Assembly: GCF_039349365.1 (NCBI RefSeq)
Contig: NZ_CP134977.1
Location: forward strand, 129,201 to 193,200
Length of the DNA stretch: 64,000 bases
Direction: 5' to 3'
DNA from: Buchnera aphidicola (Shivaphis celti)
GTDB lineage: Bacteria; Pseudomonadota; Gammaproteobacteria; Enterobacterales; Enterobacteriaceae
Each line of letters begins with the position of its first letter. Within the stretch, counting starts at the first letter, position 1. A model generated the notes under the pieces. The model saw nothing but the letters and a program-made list of their open reading frames with translations. It ran no database searches and was not told the origin of the DNA. Of the stretch, positions 28,233-38,010 are shown one piece after another. Position numbers and translations under genes: made by a program.

Positions 28233-29447
28233 GTGGATACTGAAATTAAAATCCCAGATATTGGAATTGATCAAGCAGAAGTAATAGAGATTTTAGTACA
28301 TGTTAATGATTATGTGAAAAAAGAGCAAGGTTTAATTGTTATAGAAGGAGAAAAAGCTTCTATGGAAATTCCTTCTCCACATACTGGTATAGTTAAGGAA
28401 ATTAAAGTAAAAATTTCTGATATTGTTAAGAAAAACTCTATTATTATGATTATGCAATTAAAAAATACTTTTAAAAATCAGAACACTATTTATAATAGTG
28501 ATAAAGATGTTGACAATATTAAACAATCAAAAGTGAAAGATCTTAATATTATTTATGCCTCTCCTATTATTCGTAGATTAGCAAGGTCTAAAAATATTGA
28601 TTTACATAATATTGTTGGTAGTGGAAGAAAAAATAGAATTATTAAAAAAGATATTGATAATTATATAAACGATTTAAATTCTCATGTTAGTAAAAATAAT
28701 ATATTTCAAGATACCGTGAATCCTGAAAAGAATAATTGCAATAAGTTTGGTGAAATAGAAAAAGTCATTATTAATAAAATAAAAAAACGTACTGGAGATG
28801 TATTATCTAAAAATTGGTCTACTATTCCGCATGTAACACAATTTGATGAAATAGATATCACTGATTTAGAAAATTTTCGTATTCAATATAATCAATCCAA
28901 TAAAGAGAAAAAAAATAATAAACTTACATTATTAACTTTTGTTGTGAAAGCTATTTCTAAAGGATTGGAAAAATATCCATATTTTAATAGTTCTATTTCT
29001 CGAGATGGTAATACTATTTATTTAAAGAAATATATAAATATTGGAATTGCTGTAGATACAAATCATGGATTAATAGTTCCAGTGATTAAAAATGTAAAAA
29101 ATAAAAATTTGTTTGAAATTTCTCAAGAAATATTTCATAAATCGAATAGTGCTCGCCAGGGTAATTTAAATATGTTAGATATTCAGGGTGGTTGCTTTAC
29201 AATTTCTAGTTTAGGGGGAATTGGTGGTACATATTTTTCTCCAATTATTAATGGATCGGAAGCAGCTATATTAGGAATTTCTCGATCTTGTTATAAACCT
29301 ATTTGGAATGGAAAAATTTTTGTTCCTAAATTAATGTTACCAATTTCATTATCTTATAATCATTGTATTATTGATGGTGCAGATGGCGCACGATTTATTA
29401 CGTATATTAATAAAATATTATCAGATATTAGATTATTATTAATTTAA
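28233..29447 (+). CDS. aceF: Pyruvate dehydrogenase E2 (dihydrolipoyl acetyltransferase) AceF
   Basis: The core acetyltransferase of the pyruvate dehydrogenase complex. At 404 residues it has a single lipoyl domain (residues 1-75; lipoyl-lysine K41 in EGEKASMEIPSP). E. coli AceF has three such domains. A peripheral subunit-binding domain follows at about 108-148 (SPIIRRLARSKNI ... IIKKDIDNYI), then the catalytic domain from about 175, ending with the active-site HCIIDGADGARF. The start is GTG at 28233 with a GAGAGGT Shine-Dalgarno that overlaps the aceE stop region; there is a 13 bp gap. The linkers are Asn/Lys-rich rather than Ala/Pro-rich. Confidence 0.97.
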   Translation: MDTEIKIPDIGIDQAEVIEILVHVNDYVKKEQGLIVIEGEKASMEIPSPHTGIVKEIKVKISDIVKKNSIIMIMQLKNTFKNQNTIYNSDKDVDNIKQSKVKDLNIIYASPIIRRLARSKNIDLHNIVGSGRKNRIIKKDIDNYINDLNSHVSKNNIFQDTVNPEKNNCNKFGEIEKVIINKIKKRTGDVLSKNWSTIPHVTQFDEIDITDLENFRIQYNQSNKEKKNNKLTLLTFVVKAISKGLEKYPYFNSSISRDGNTIYLKKYINIGIAVDTNHGLIVPVIKNVKNKNLFEISQEIFHKSNSARQGNLNMLDIQGGCFTISSLGGIGGTYFSPIINGSEAAILGISRSCYKPIWNGKIFVPKLMLPISLSYNHCIIDGADGARFITYINKILSDIRLLLI

Positions 29448-29536
29448 TTTTTTAAATTATTTTTATTTATTATATTTTAAAAGTATATTATAATATTAAA
29501 ATAAAAAAATTCTAAAATTTTATAGAGGGTATAAAA

Positions 29537-30958
29537 ATGATTCGGAAGATTCATACACAGGTTTTAGTTCTTGGCTCTGGTCCTGCTGGTTATGCAGCAG
29601 CTTTTCGAAGTGCAGATCTAGGATTAAATGTAACACTGGTTGAAAAATATGATACATTAGGCGGAGTATGTTTAAATGTTGGTTGTATTCCTTCAAAGTT
29701 TTTATTACATATAGCAAAAGTAATAAAAGAAGCAAGAGAATTGTCAACTCAAGGTGTTATATTTAATGATCCTACAATTGATATAAATCTTATTAAAGCA
29801 AATAAAAATAAAACTCTTTCTGATTTATCACGTGGACTAAAAAGTTTATCTAAAATAAGAAATGTTATTTTATTAAACGGAACTGGTTATTTTTTAAATA
29901 AAAATACTGTAGTCGTTGATGGTAAAAAAGAAATGATACATGTACATTTTGACAATGTTATTATTGCGACAGGATCAAAACCAATCACATTGTCAAATTT
30001 TCCTATAGATAATAAATATATATGGGATTCAACGACTGCTTTATCATTAAATACTATTCCAAAGAAGATGTTAATCATTGGTTCAGGAATTATTGGATTA
30101 GAAATGGCAACCTTTTATAGCACAATTGGTACTCAAGTAGATGTAATTGACCGTTTTAAAAGAATTTTGCCATTTTTAGATAAAGATGTGATTGATGTTT
30201 TTACTTCTTCGGTTTGTAAAGATTTTAATATTTTGTTAGAAACAAATGTTAAAGATATTTTCATAAAAGATAATCAAGTTGCAGTTACGATGTTAAATTC
30301 TGGAAGTGAAAAAAAAATATTTTATGATGCTATTCTTATAGCAATTGGAAGAAAACCAAATATTAGTGGTTTAAACTTAGAAAAAATTAATGTTGAATTA
30401 GATAAAAATAATTTTATTAAGGTAAATAATCAATTATGTACTAACGTTTCTAACATTTACGCAATTGGAGATGTGATTGGACAACCGATGTTAGCTCATA
30501 AAGGTATGCATCAAGGTCATATTGCTGCAGAAGTTATTTTTGGACATAAACATTATTTTGATCCAAAAGTTATTCCTTCAGTTGCCTACACTGATCCAGA
30601 AATTGCTTGGGTAGGGATAAACGAAAGAGAAGCTGTACAAAGAAATATTAACTATGAAGTTGCAGTTTTCCCGTGGAAAAATTCTGGACGAGCATTAGTA
30701 TCAAATTGTTCTAATGGAATAACAAAATTAATTATTAATAAAGATAATAGAACAATTATTGGCGGAGTGATTGTTGGAAGAAATGCAGGTGAATTAATTT
30801 CAGAAATTACATTAGCAATAGAAATGAATTGTGATATAGAAGATATAGTATTAACAATTCATCCACATCCTACGTTGTGTGAATCAATTAATTTGTCTGC
30901 ACAAATTATACAAGGAACTATTACTGATATGGTGAATTCAAAATCAAATATTCGGTAA
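29537..30958 (+). CDS. lpdA: Dihydrolipoamide dehydrogenase LpdA
   Basis: The flavoprotein E3 that reoxidises dihydrolipoamide in the pyruvate dehydrogenase complex with NAD+. The 473 residues match the family. FAD-binding VLGSGPAGYAAAFR is at 11-24 and the redox disulfide is C45/C50 in GGVCLNVGCIPSK. The NAD-binding IIGSGIIGLEMA and the second FAD motif IYAIGDVIGQPMLAHK follow. The C-terminal catalytic His-Glu is in HPHPTLCES. A GAGGGT Shine-Dalgarno (29525-29530) supports the ATG. A strong hairpin terminator follows at 30984. Confidence 0.98.
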   Translation: MIRKIHTQVLVLGSGPAGYAAAFRSADLGLNVTLVEKYDTLGGVCLNVGCIPSKFLLHIAKVIKEARELSTQGVIFNDPTIDINLIKANKNKTLSDLSRGLKSLSKIRNVILLNGTGYFLNKNTVVVDGKKEMIHVHFDNVIIATGSKPITLSNFPIDNKYIWDSTTALSLNTIPKKMLIIGSGIIGLEMATFYSTIGTQVDVIDRFKRILPFLDKDVIDVFTSSVCKDFNILLETNVKDIFIKDNQVAVTMLNSGSEKKIFYDAILIAIGRKPNISGLNLEKINVELDKNNFIKVNNQLCTNVSNIYAIGDVIGQPMLAHKGMHQGHIAAEVIFGHKHYFDPKVIPSVAYTDPEIAWVGINEREAVQRNINYEVAVFPWKNSGRALVSNCSNGITKLIINKDNRTIIGGVIVGRNAGELISEITLAIEMNCDIEDIVLTIHPHPTLCESINLSAQIIQGTITDMVNSKSNIR

Positions 30959-30983
30959 TATGAAAAAATTAAATTCATTATTT

Positions 30984-31016
30984 TATAAAGAATTATTTTT
31001 TCAATAATTCTTTATA
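30984..31016. terminator. Hairpin terminator between lpdA and mtnN
   Basis: A perfect 14-bp inverted repeat (arms 30984-30997 and 31003-31016, core ATAAAGAATTATT) has a 5-base loop and is followed by TTTT on the plus strand. It lies between the convergent lpdA and mtnN genes. Confidence 0.75.
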
Positions 31017-31047
31017 TTTTATATAATAAAAAAAATCTATTATTTCA

Positions 31048-31764
31048 TCACAATGCGAAATATATTTCTTTAATTGATATTATAAATTTTATTAAAATTG
31101 TTATTATTTTTTTTATTTTTATAGAAGTTTTTTTTATATTTTTTTTGAAAAGAGAAGAAGCTTTTTTTTTTGAATGATCTGAGATGATTTTTATAATCAA
31201 GCATGGTATACGGAATTTGTAACATGTATGTTTAATGGAAGATGATTCCATATCCACTGATATGGCTATAGGAAATTTTTGTAGTATTCTTTTTATTTTA
31301 CTTTTTTTATCAATAAACGTATCACCACTAACAATATATCCTTCTTGATATTTAATAGAATAATAATTTAATATTGTTTTTAATACATTTCTTAAAATTA
31401 AATTTGTTTTAAATATTTTAGGATAATTAGGAATTTGTCCTTCTTTATAACCAAAACTTTTTAAGTTAACATCATAATAAGAAACTTTTTTTGCAATAAT
31501 TATATCAAATATTTTTACTGAAGAATTTAATTTTCCTGCTGATCCAATATTGATAATAAAATTTACTTTATATATTTTAATTAATATCGTGCAAGCAATA
31601 CTACTTTCTGTTTTTCCGATTCCGGATTGTATAAAAATAATTTTTTTTTTATTCTTTGTTAAACTTAATTCATGTACTGAATTACTAATTTTTTTAATTT
31701 TGTAAATTTCATTATTAAATATTAATAGTTCACTTTTCATGGCATAAATAACGCCAATTTTCAT
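31048..31764 (-). CDS. mtnN: 5'-methylthioadenosine/S-adenosylhomocysteine nucleosidase MtnN
   Basis: Hydrolyses MTA and SAH to adenine plus the thioribose derivative, clearing inhibitory by-products of SAM use. The start at 31764 gives MKIGVIYAMKSEL, the family N-terminus with the catalytic Glu12. Further sites are QSGIGKTESS, NIGSAGKLN, VDMESSS (substrate-binding Met-Glu) and the catalytic Asp in IISDHSKKK. The product is 238 residues. A longer in-frame ATG at 31833 lies inside erpA and is rejected. With the inner start mtnN lies 25 bp downstream of erpA. The protein is strongly Lys/Ile-biased. Confidence 0.93.
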   Translation of the reverse strand: MKIGVIYAMKSELLIFNNEIYKIKKISNSVHELSLTKNKKKIIFIQSGIGKTESSIACTILIKIYKVNFIINIGSAGKLNSSVKIFDIIIAKKVSYYDVNLKSFGYKEGQIPNYPKIFKTNLILRNVLKTILNYYSIKYQEGYIVSGDTFIDKKSKIKRILQKFPIAISVDMESSSIKHTCYKFRIPCLIIKIISDHSKKKASSLFKKNIKKTSIKIKKIITILIKFIISIKEIYFAL

Positions 31765-31789
31765 ATATTTATACTCTTTCTTTTGAATT

Positions 31790-32131
31790 TTAAATACTAA
31801 AGGATGTTCCGCAACTACATGTACTTTTTGCATTTGGATTTAATACAACAAATTTTGTTCCTGTTAATGTTTCTTGGTAATCAATTGTTCCTCCTTGAAT
31901 ATAATTTAAGCTAATTGCGTCAATCACTATTTTAAATTTTTGTTGCATAAAAAAATCGTTTTTTTTAATTTTTTTTTCTAATTTAAATTTATATTGAAAT
32001 CCGTTACAACCTCCTCCAGTAATATATATTCTAAAATATAAATTTTCATTCATGTCATTTTTTATTAATTGTGTAATTTTTTTTTTAGCGTTTTTAGTAA
32101 ATTGTATTTGAAGTTTTGAAAAATTTATCAT
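31790..32131 (-). CDS. erpA: A-type iron-sulfur carrier ErpA
   Basis: An HesB/IscA-type Fe-S cluster insertion protein of 113 residues. The three conserved cysteines are C42 (ITGGGCNGFQYKF) and C105/C107 in the C-terminal STCSCGTSFSI. The NPNAKSTC segment is nearly identical to E. coli ErpA. It probably helps mature the Fe-S proteins that remain in this genome (inference); in this window that would be YfaE. It lies between ftsZ and mtnN, all on the minus strand. Confidence 0.96.
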   Translation of the reverse strand: MINFSKLQIQFTKNAKKKITQLIKNDMNENLYFRIYITGGGCNGFQYKFKLEKKIKKNDFFMQQKFKIVIDAISLNYIQGGTIDYQETLTGTKFVVLNPNAKSTCSCGTSFSI

Positions 32132-32175
32132 ATATTTTTGTGATTATATTGTTTAAGATAATTATTTTTTTTAAT

Positions 32176-33330
32176 TTATTTTTTTCTTAAAAAAGCTGGT
32201 ATATCTAAATAATTTGGTTCCTTAATATTATTTTTTTTTATTTCAATATTTTTTCGATATATTTTTTTTTGATGTGATCTTTTTATACAGGAATGAAAAT
32301 TTTGATAACGATAATTATTTGTTGTATTTTCTTGATGTAGATTTTTATTATTAGAAAATTTATTATTTTTATTTTGATCTATCCCAATTCCAGTAGCAAC
32401 AACCGTGACTCGTAGAGAATCATTCATTTCTGAATCTAGAGAAGTTCCAATTACAACTGTAGCATTGTCAGAAGAAAATGATCGGACAGTATTACCAACT
32501 GTTTCAAATTCATCTAATCTTAGATCTGTTCCAGCGGTAATATTTACTAATACTCCATTAGCTCCAGATAAATCAATATCTTCTAACAATGGACTAGATA
32601 TAGCAATTTCAGCAGCTTCTTCTGCTCGGTTTTCTCCTGAAGATAATCCAGTTCCCATCATTGCATAACCCATTTCTGACATAACGGTTCTTACATCAGC
32701 AAAATCTACGTTCATTAATCCAGGTTTAGTGATTAATTCAGCTATTCCTTGTACTGCTCCTCTTAATACGTTATTTGCAGCGCTAAATGCATCGAGTAAA
32801 GAAATTCCTCGATTTAGTACTTTTAAAAGTTTATCATTTGGGATAATAATTAACGAATCAACATATTTTGACAGTTCAACTATTCCCTGTTCAGCAAATA
32901 TCATTCTTTTTTTTCCTTCGAATACAAACGGTTTAGTGATTACTGCAACAGTTAATATTCCCATTTCTTTTGCAATAGATGCAACGATTGGAGCAGCTCC
33001 CGTTCCAGTTCCTCCACCCATTCCAGCGGCTATAAAAACCATATCTGCTCCTTCTAGAGCTGTATGTATTGCTTCTCTATCTTCTTCTGCTGCATGTTTT
33101 CCAATCTCTGGGTTTGATCCTGCTCCTAACCCTTTAGTAATATTTTTTCCTATTTGGATTGTTTGTCCTACTTCTATTTTTTTTAATGCCTGTGCATCAG
33201 TATTAATTGCAAAAAATTCCACTCCTTCTATTTTTTCTCTTACCATATGTTCTACGGCATTACCTCCACCTCCTCCAATACCAAGTACTTTTATTATTGC
33301 ATTATTACTTAATTCCATAGATTCCAACAT
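32176..33330 (-). CDS. ftsZ: Cell division GTPase FtsZ
   Basis: The tubulin-like GTPase that forms the division ring. The tubulin signature GGGTGTG is at residues 105-111. The N-terminal [17 protein letters not shown], the T7 catalytic loop [11 protein letters not shown] and the conserved C-terminal peptide [10 protein letters not shown] (binds FtsA/ZipA) are all present. The linker before the tail (about 325-370) is short, basic and Asn/Lys-rich. It follows ftsA after 29 bp. The genes that normally flank it (lpxC downstream, ftsQ and the mur genes upstream of ftsA) are absent. Confidence 0.98.
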   Translation of the reverse strand: MLESMELSNNAIIKVLGIGGGGGNAVEHMVREKIEGVEFFAINTDAQALKKIEVGQTIQIGKNITKGLGAGSNPEIGKHAAEEDREAIHTALEGADMVFIAAGMGGGTGTGAAPIVASIAKEMGILTVAVITKPFVFEGKKRMIFAEQGIVELSKYVDSLIIIPNDKLLKVLNRGISLLDAFSAANNVLRGAVQGIAELITKPGLMNVDFADVRTVMSEMGYAMMGTGLSSGENRAEEAAEIAISSPLLEDIDLSGANGVLVNITAGTDLRLDEFETVGNTVRSFSSDNATVVIGTSLDSEMNDSLRVTVVATGIGIDQNKNNKFSNNKNLHQENTTNNYRYQNFHSCIKRSHQKKIYRKNIEIKKNNIKEPNYLDIPAFLRKK

Positions 33331-33359
33331 ATTTTCCTCTATATAAATATTTTTAATTG

Positions 33360-34622
33360 TTATATTTTAGTGATTTTTTTATACCATAGATGCAATTTAT
33401 TATATATTTTGCTTAAAATTGTATTTTTTTTGTGTTTTTCTTTTTTATAAAAGATTTTTTTTTCTGCGTATTTCAATAATCCTAAAACCGTGGAATAACT
33501 AGGATGAATAATTTGGTCATTATATGTTTTTATATTTTTTGGCATTCCAATTCGTATTGGCATATTAAATGTTTTTTGTGCTATTTTTTTGATTAATTTA
33601 ATTTGTGATCCTCCTCCAGTTAAAACAACTCCAGAATTAATCTTATATTTTTGTCCTTTCTCGTATAGTTTTTTTTGAATATGAATAATAATATTGCTAA
33701 TTATATAAAATAACTCTTTGTATCTAGATTCAATAACTTCAATTAAAGTATTTTGTTGAATTTTTTTTGTACTAATTCCATATTTAGTAGAAATATTAAT
33801 TATTTCTGATGTTGATAACGATGAAGATATTTTAGATCCATATTTAATTTTTATTTTTTCTGCATTATCAAAGGATGTATTAAATGCATATGCAATATCA
33901 TGAGTTACAATATTTCCTGCATATGGAATGACTTGACTGTGCTGTATGGAACCATTAATATAAATGACAATACTGATATTATTTCCACCTATATCAATAA
34001 TACATACCCCAGATTGTTTTTCTTCTAATTTTAATACTGCTTGACCAGATGCAATTCCGGAAAATATTATTTTTTTTATTTTGACATTGCATTGATTAAT
34101 TGCTTTAATGATATTTTTTTGAATATCATGTTTATGCAAGATTAAATGCACTTTTGCTTGCATACGACATCCTGACAATCCAATTGGATTTTTTATTCCA
34201 TGTTCTTGATCAATGGAATATTCTTGTGGTATAATATGTAGTATACTATATCCTTCTTTTAATTTTATGCATTTTGCTGTATAAATTGCATATTTAATAT
34301 CATTTTTTGTTACCTCATTATTGTAAATTGGAACAATTCCAATTTCGTTTTTACATTTTATGTATTTATTAGATATAGAGACGTATATAGAAGAAATATT
34401 ACATTCAGCTATAATTTCAGCTTCATTAATAGCTTTTTTTATACAAGAAGAAATTGATTTTAAATTTTTTATGTTTCCATGATTATCTATTCCTTGAGAA
34501 TGGCATTTTCCAAAACCAATAATTTTAATAATTCTATTTTTTAGTATTTTTCCAACTGTTACAACAATTTTTGTAGACCCGATATCTAATCCAATTATTA
34601 ATTTTTGGTTTTTTTTACTCAT
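33360..34622 (-). CDS. ftsA: Cell division protein FtsA
   Basis: An actin-family ATPase that tethers FtsZ filaments to the membrane. The phosphate-1 loop is in [17 protein letters not shown]; the second phosphate region is [18 protein letters not shown], and the adenosine motif is [13 protein letters not shown]. The 1C domain lies between about residues 85 and 165. The C-terminus [12 protein letters not shown] is a plausible amphipathic membrane-targeting helix. Length is 420 (E. coli FtsA 420). It sits between rsmH and ftsZ where E. coli has an entire run of murein genes. Confidence 0.96.
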   Translation of the reverse strand: MSKKNQKLIIGLDIGSTKIVVTVGKILKNRIIKIIGFGKCHSQGIDNHGNIKNLKSISSCIKKAINEAEIIAECNISSIYVSISNKYIKCKNEIGIVPIYNNEVTKNDIKYAIYTAKCIKLKEGYSILHIIPQEYSIDQEHGIKNPIGLSGCRMQAKVHLILHKHDIQKNIIKAINQCNVKIKKIIFSGIASGQAVLKLEEKQSGVCIIDIGGNNISIVIYINGSIQHSQVIPYAGNIVTHDIAYAFNTSFDNAEKIKIKYGSKISSSLSTSEIINISTKYGISTKKIQQNTLIEVIESRYKELFYIISNIIIHIQKKLYEKGQKYKINSGVVLTGGGSQIKLIKKIAQKTFNMPIRIGMPKNIKTYNDQIIHPSYSTVLGLLKYAEKKIFYKKEKHKKNTILSKIYNKLHLWYKKITKI

Positions 34623-34704
34623 TATATTTTAACCTATCTCTACCATTCAAACATATTTTATACTAATAAAATTTTTATTTTATGTTTTATTGATCAAAAA
34701 AAAA

Positions 34705-35643
34705 TTAATTTTTTAGTTCTGCAGTTCTTAAAATAGCACTTCTTGATCTCGGATTATTGATGATTTCTTTTTTTGTTGGAAAAATTCGATGAATAATTTT
34801 CAGTTTTTTTTGATATAATTGCAATATTTCATTTTCTTTTAATGGAATTTTATTTAAAAAATGTGGATTTTTACTATTTTTTATCATAAATTGTTTTACT
34901 AATCTATCTTCCAAAGAATGGAAACTAATAATTGATATTCTTCCTTTATAATTTAAAAATTTTAATATTTTATCTAAAAAAATTTTTAATAAATTTATTT
35001 CTTGGTTAATAAATATTCTAATTGCTTGGAAACTTTTTGTAGCAGGATGTTTATGACGTTTTTCCCATGGAATATGAGATTTGATAAGGTTGGATAGTTC
35101 TAATGTAGTAATAATTGGTTTTTTTTTTCTTGTTTTTTTAATTGCCTCTGCAATTCTTTTTGAAAATTTTTCTTCTCCAAAATATTTTAATACTTTATAA
35201 ATTTTATTTATTTTTTCTTGATTTATCCATTTTGATGCAGATATTCCGATTTTTGGATTCATGCGCATGTCTAATGGGCCATCTAAATTGAATGAAAAAC
35301 CTCGTTTTTTAGACATGATTTGCATAGTTGATACTCCTAAATCTAATATAATTCCATCAATTTTTTTTTTTATTTTATTTTTTTTAAAAAAAAGATCTAT
35401 TTCTGCAAAATTACCATGAATGATATGAAATCTATGATCTGTTATTTTTTTAGCTATTTTAATTGCTTCTGGATCTTGATCAATAGCATATAATGTTCCA
35501 TTTTCCCCTAGTTTTTCTAAAATTTTTATAGAGTGTCCACCTTCTCCAAATGTTCCATCAACATATATTCCATTTTTTTTTATTTTTAATGATTGGATAG
35601 TTTCTTTTAATAAAACTGTTTGGTGTTTTTTTTTATTATTCAT
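34705..35643 (-). CDS. rsmH: 16S rRNA (cytosine1402-N4)-methyltransferase RsmH
   Basis: Methylates C1402 in the decoding centre of 16S rRNA. It has 312 residues, E. coli 313. Motif I for SAM is VDGTFGEGGHS (residues about 28-38). IDGIILDLGVSTMQ, RGFSFNLDGPLDMRM and the C-terminal RISIISFHSLEDRLVK and PRSRSAILR blocks are conserved. In E. coli it is the second gene of the dcw cluster after mraZ; mraZ is not seen here. The ilvH gene lies 46 bp upstream, in the same direction. Confidence 0.97.
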   Translation of the reverse strand: MNNKKKHQTVLLKETIQSLKIKKNGIYVDGTFGEGGHSIKILEKLGENGTLYAIDQDPEAIKIAKKITDHRFHIIHGNFAEIDLFFKKNKIKKKIDGIILDLGVSTMQIMSKKRGFSFNLDGPLDMRMNPKIGISASKWINQEKINKIYKVLKYFGEEKFSKRIAEAIKKTRKKKPIITTLELSNLIKSHIPWEKRHKHPATKSFQAIRIFINQEINLLKIFLDKILKFLNYKGRISIISFHSLEDRLVKQFMIKNSKNPHFLNKIPLKENEILQLYQKKLKIIHRIFPTKKEIINNPRSRSAILRTAELKN

Positions 35644-35689
35644 GAAATATTTTCTTGCAGTATGAATTTCTATGTTAAATTTTTATTGA

Positions 35690-36163
35690 TCATTTTTGTA
35701 TTCCGATAATTCCTGAACGTGATATTTCGATAATTTTGGTAGTTTTTTTTACAATTTTTAAAAAATCATTTATTTTTTCATTAGAATTTATCATTTGTAT
35801 TACATATGTTTTGTGGTTAATGTTGATTATTTTTCCTTGAAATATTTTGATGATAATTTCTAATTGTACAATTGAATATCCAGAGTTTTTGATTTTAATT
35901 AAAGCAATTTCTCTTTCTATATATTGTTTTTGATTTACCTGTGTTACTTTAAAAACATTAATGAGTTTATGTAGTTGTTTTTCAATTTGTTCAATTGTTT
36001 TTTTATCACCATTTGTTTGAATTGTTACACTTGATAGCGTTATATCTTCTGTTGGAGATACAGTAATGCTTTCAATGTTATATCCGCGTTGCGAAAATAA
36101 TCCTACTACACGAGATAAAGATCCTGGTTCATTTTCTATTAATATTAATAAAATTTGTTTCAT
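35690..36163 (-). CDS. ilvH: Acetolactate synthase III small (regulatory) subunit IlvH
   Basis: The regulatory subunit of acetohydroxyacid synthase III, which confers activity and valine feedback on IlvI. The ACT domain residues 1-75 retain ENEPGSLSRVVGLFSQRGYNIES, including the Gly14 and Asn29 positions associated with valine binding in E. coli. The C-terminal domain ends EISRSGIIGIQ. The product is 157 residues against 163 in E. coli. It starts 3 bp after the ilvI stop, so translation is coupled. Unlike ThrA in the same window, the effector site looks well preserved. Confidence 0.97.
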   Translation of the reverse strand: MKQILLILIENEPGSLSRVVGLFSQRGYNIESITVSPTEDITLSSVTIQTNGDKKTIEQIEKQLHKLINVFKVTQVNQKQYIEREIALIKIKNSGYSIVQLEIIIKIFQGKIININHKTYVIQMINSNEKINDFLKIVKKTTKIIEISRSGIIGIQK

Positions 36164-36166
36164 ACA

Positions 36167-37882
36167 TTATACCTTTTTTCTTAGCCACATATCGTTCATA
36201 CCTCCATCTCTAATTTGCATAGGGTATACATTTTCTTGATGATCAATTTTAATATCTAAAAATACTAATTTTCCATTTTTTAGGTGATTTAATGCTATTT
36301 TTATTTTTTTTTCTACTTCATCATTTTTTTTAATTTGTATTCCAATATGTCCATATGATTCTGCTAACTTTATAAAATTAGGTAATGATTTCATATATGA
36401 ATGAGAATGTCTACCTTCATAAATCATGTCTTGCCATTGTTTTACCATTCCTAATGCGTGGTTATTTAAACTAATTATCAGAATTGATAGATTATATTGC
36501 ATAGCTGTTGATAATTCTTGTATATTCATTTGAATACTACCATCTCCAGTAATACAAATAACTGTTTTTTTTGGAAATGCTAATTTTACACCTAATGCAG
36601 CCGGTAATCCAAATCCCATTGTTCCTAGTCCGCCAGAATTAATCCATTGTCTTGGTTTATTGAATTTATAGTATAGAGCTGTAAACATTTGATGTTGTCC
36701 TACATCTGAAGTAATATATGCTTTTCCTTGTGTTAAATTCCATAAATTTTCTATGACATATTGAGGTTTAATCAGTAGACTATTTTTGTTATACTCTAAG
36801 CTTTTTATATTTTTCCATTTATTAATTTGCTTCCACCATGGATGTAAACGATTTTTTTTAATATTTTTTACTTTTTTAAGTGTTTTTAATATTTTTTGTA
36901 AAATATTTTTTGCATGACCAACAATTGGTATATGTGCAGTAATAGTTTTAGAGATAGATGTTGGATCAATATCTATATGTAATATTTTTGCGTTAGGACA
37001 ATATTTGTTGATATTATTTGTTGTTCTATCATCAAATCTTACTCCAATAGCTAAAATAACATCCGAATTATGCATAGCCATATTTGCTTCGTAAGTGCCA
37101 TGCATTCCTAACATATTTAAATTTTGTTTATGCTGACCTGGAAATGCTCCAAGTGCCATTAAAGAAGTAGTAACGGGAATGTTTAACATTTCTGCAATTT
37201 CTTTTATTTCCGCAGTACTATTAGATGTAATAGCTCCTCCTCCGATATACATAATAGGCTTTTCTGCTTCTAATAATGTTATTACTGACTTTTTAATTTG
37301 TCCTGAATGTCCATCTTTTATTGGATTATATGATCGAATATGAATATTTTTTGGACAAAAATATGGTTTTTTATTTTTTTTATTTAAAATATCTTTAGGC
37401 AGATCTATTACAATTGGTCCTGGACGACCTGTTATTGCTAGCCAAAATGATTTTTTAAATACAACTGGAATATCTTCAGTTTTTTTTACTAAAAAACTAT
37501 GTTTGACAATAGGCCTTGAAATTCCTATCATATCACATTCTTGAAATGCATCGTATCCAATTAATTCAGAATTTACTTGACCTGATATAATTACCATTGG
37601 TATGGAATCCATATATGCTGTTGCTATTCCAGTAATGGCATTGGTTGCTCCAGGACCAGAAGTAACAAGTACTACTCCTATTTTTCCTGTTGCTCTGGCA
37701 TATCCATCTGCCATGTGTGTAGCCGCTTGTTCATGACGTACTAATATATGCTTAATTTTTTTATTATTTTTTAAAGCATCATAGATATCTAGAACTGCTC
37801 CTCCAGGATAACCAAAAATATATTCGATTCCTTCATCAATTAATGAACGAATTACCATTTCTGATCCTGATAATAATTCCAT
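36167..37882 (-). CDS. ilvI: Acetolactate synthase III large (catalytic) subunit IlvI
   Basis: A ThDP enzyme that condenses pyruvate with pyruvate or 2-oxobutyrate in valine, leucine and isoleucine synthesis. It has 571 residues. The N-terminal [14 protein letters not shown] carries the Pro-Gly loop, and [18 protein letters not shown] carries the ThDP-activating Glu. The C-terminal ThDP/Mg motif is [17 protein letters not shown]. The central FAD-binding domain is present ([19 protein letters not shown] precedes the ThDP site). It forms an operon with ilvH and lies upstream of rsmH, with a hairpin upstream at 37965. Confidence 0.98.
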   Translation of the reverse strand: MELLSGSEMVIRSLIDEGIEYIFGYPGGAVLDIYDALKNNKKIKHILVRHEQAATHMADGYARATGKIGVVLVTSGPGATNAITGIATAYMDSIPMVIISGQVNSELIGYDAFQECDMIGISRPIVKHSFLVKKTEDIPVVFKKSFWLAITGRPGPIVIDLPKDILNKKNKKPYFCPKNIHIRSYNPIKDGHSGQIKKSVITLLEAEKPIMYIGGGAITSNSTAEIKEIAEMLNIPVTTSLMALGAFPGQHKQNLNMLGMHGTYEANMAMHNSDVILAIGVRFDDRTTNNINKYCPNAKILHIDIDPTSISKTITAHIPIVGHAKNILQKILKTLKKVKNIKKNRLHPWWKQINKWKNIKSLEYNKNSLLIKPQYVIENLWNLTQGKAYITSDVGQHQMFTALYYKFNKPRQWINSGGLGTMGFGLPAALGVKLAFPKKTVICITGDGSIQMNIQELSTAMQYNLSILIISLNNHALGMVKQWQDMIYEGRHSHSYMKSLPNFIKLAESYGHIGIQIKKNDEVEKKIKIALNHLKNGKLVFLDIKIDHQENVYPMQIRDGGMNDMWLRKKV

Positions 37883-37964
37883 TTTATATCCTTATTTATA
37901 TGATTTATATATTATATTGGTATATTCTAAAATAGAAAGATTTAAAATATTTTTTTTTAATACT

Positions 37965-37998
37965 TTTCAGATCCATGAATGTTTTATAGGATCTGAAA
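37965..37998. terminator. Hairpin downstream of dapD
   Basis: A perfect 10-bp stem (TTTCAGATCC / GGATCTGAAA) with a 14-base loop lies 13 bp beyond the dapD stop (minus strand) and upstream of ilvI. No U-tract follows immediately on the minus strand. It may be a terminator with weak tail or an RNA 3'-end stabiliser. Confidence 0.5.
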
Positions 37999-38010
37999 TA
38001 TTTTATAATA

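Noticed and set aside
32405-33346. Two long plus-strand ORFs rich in Ser/Pro/Ala
   Set aside because: They are exact antisense shadows of the well-conserved ftsZ gene.
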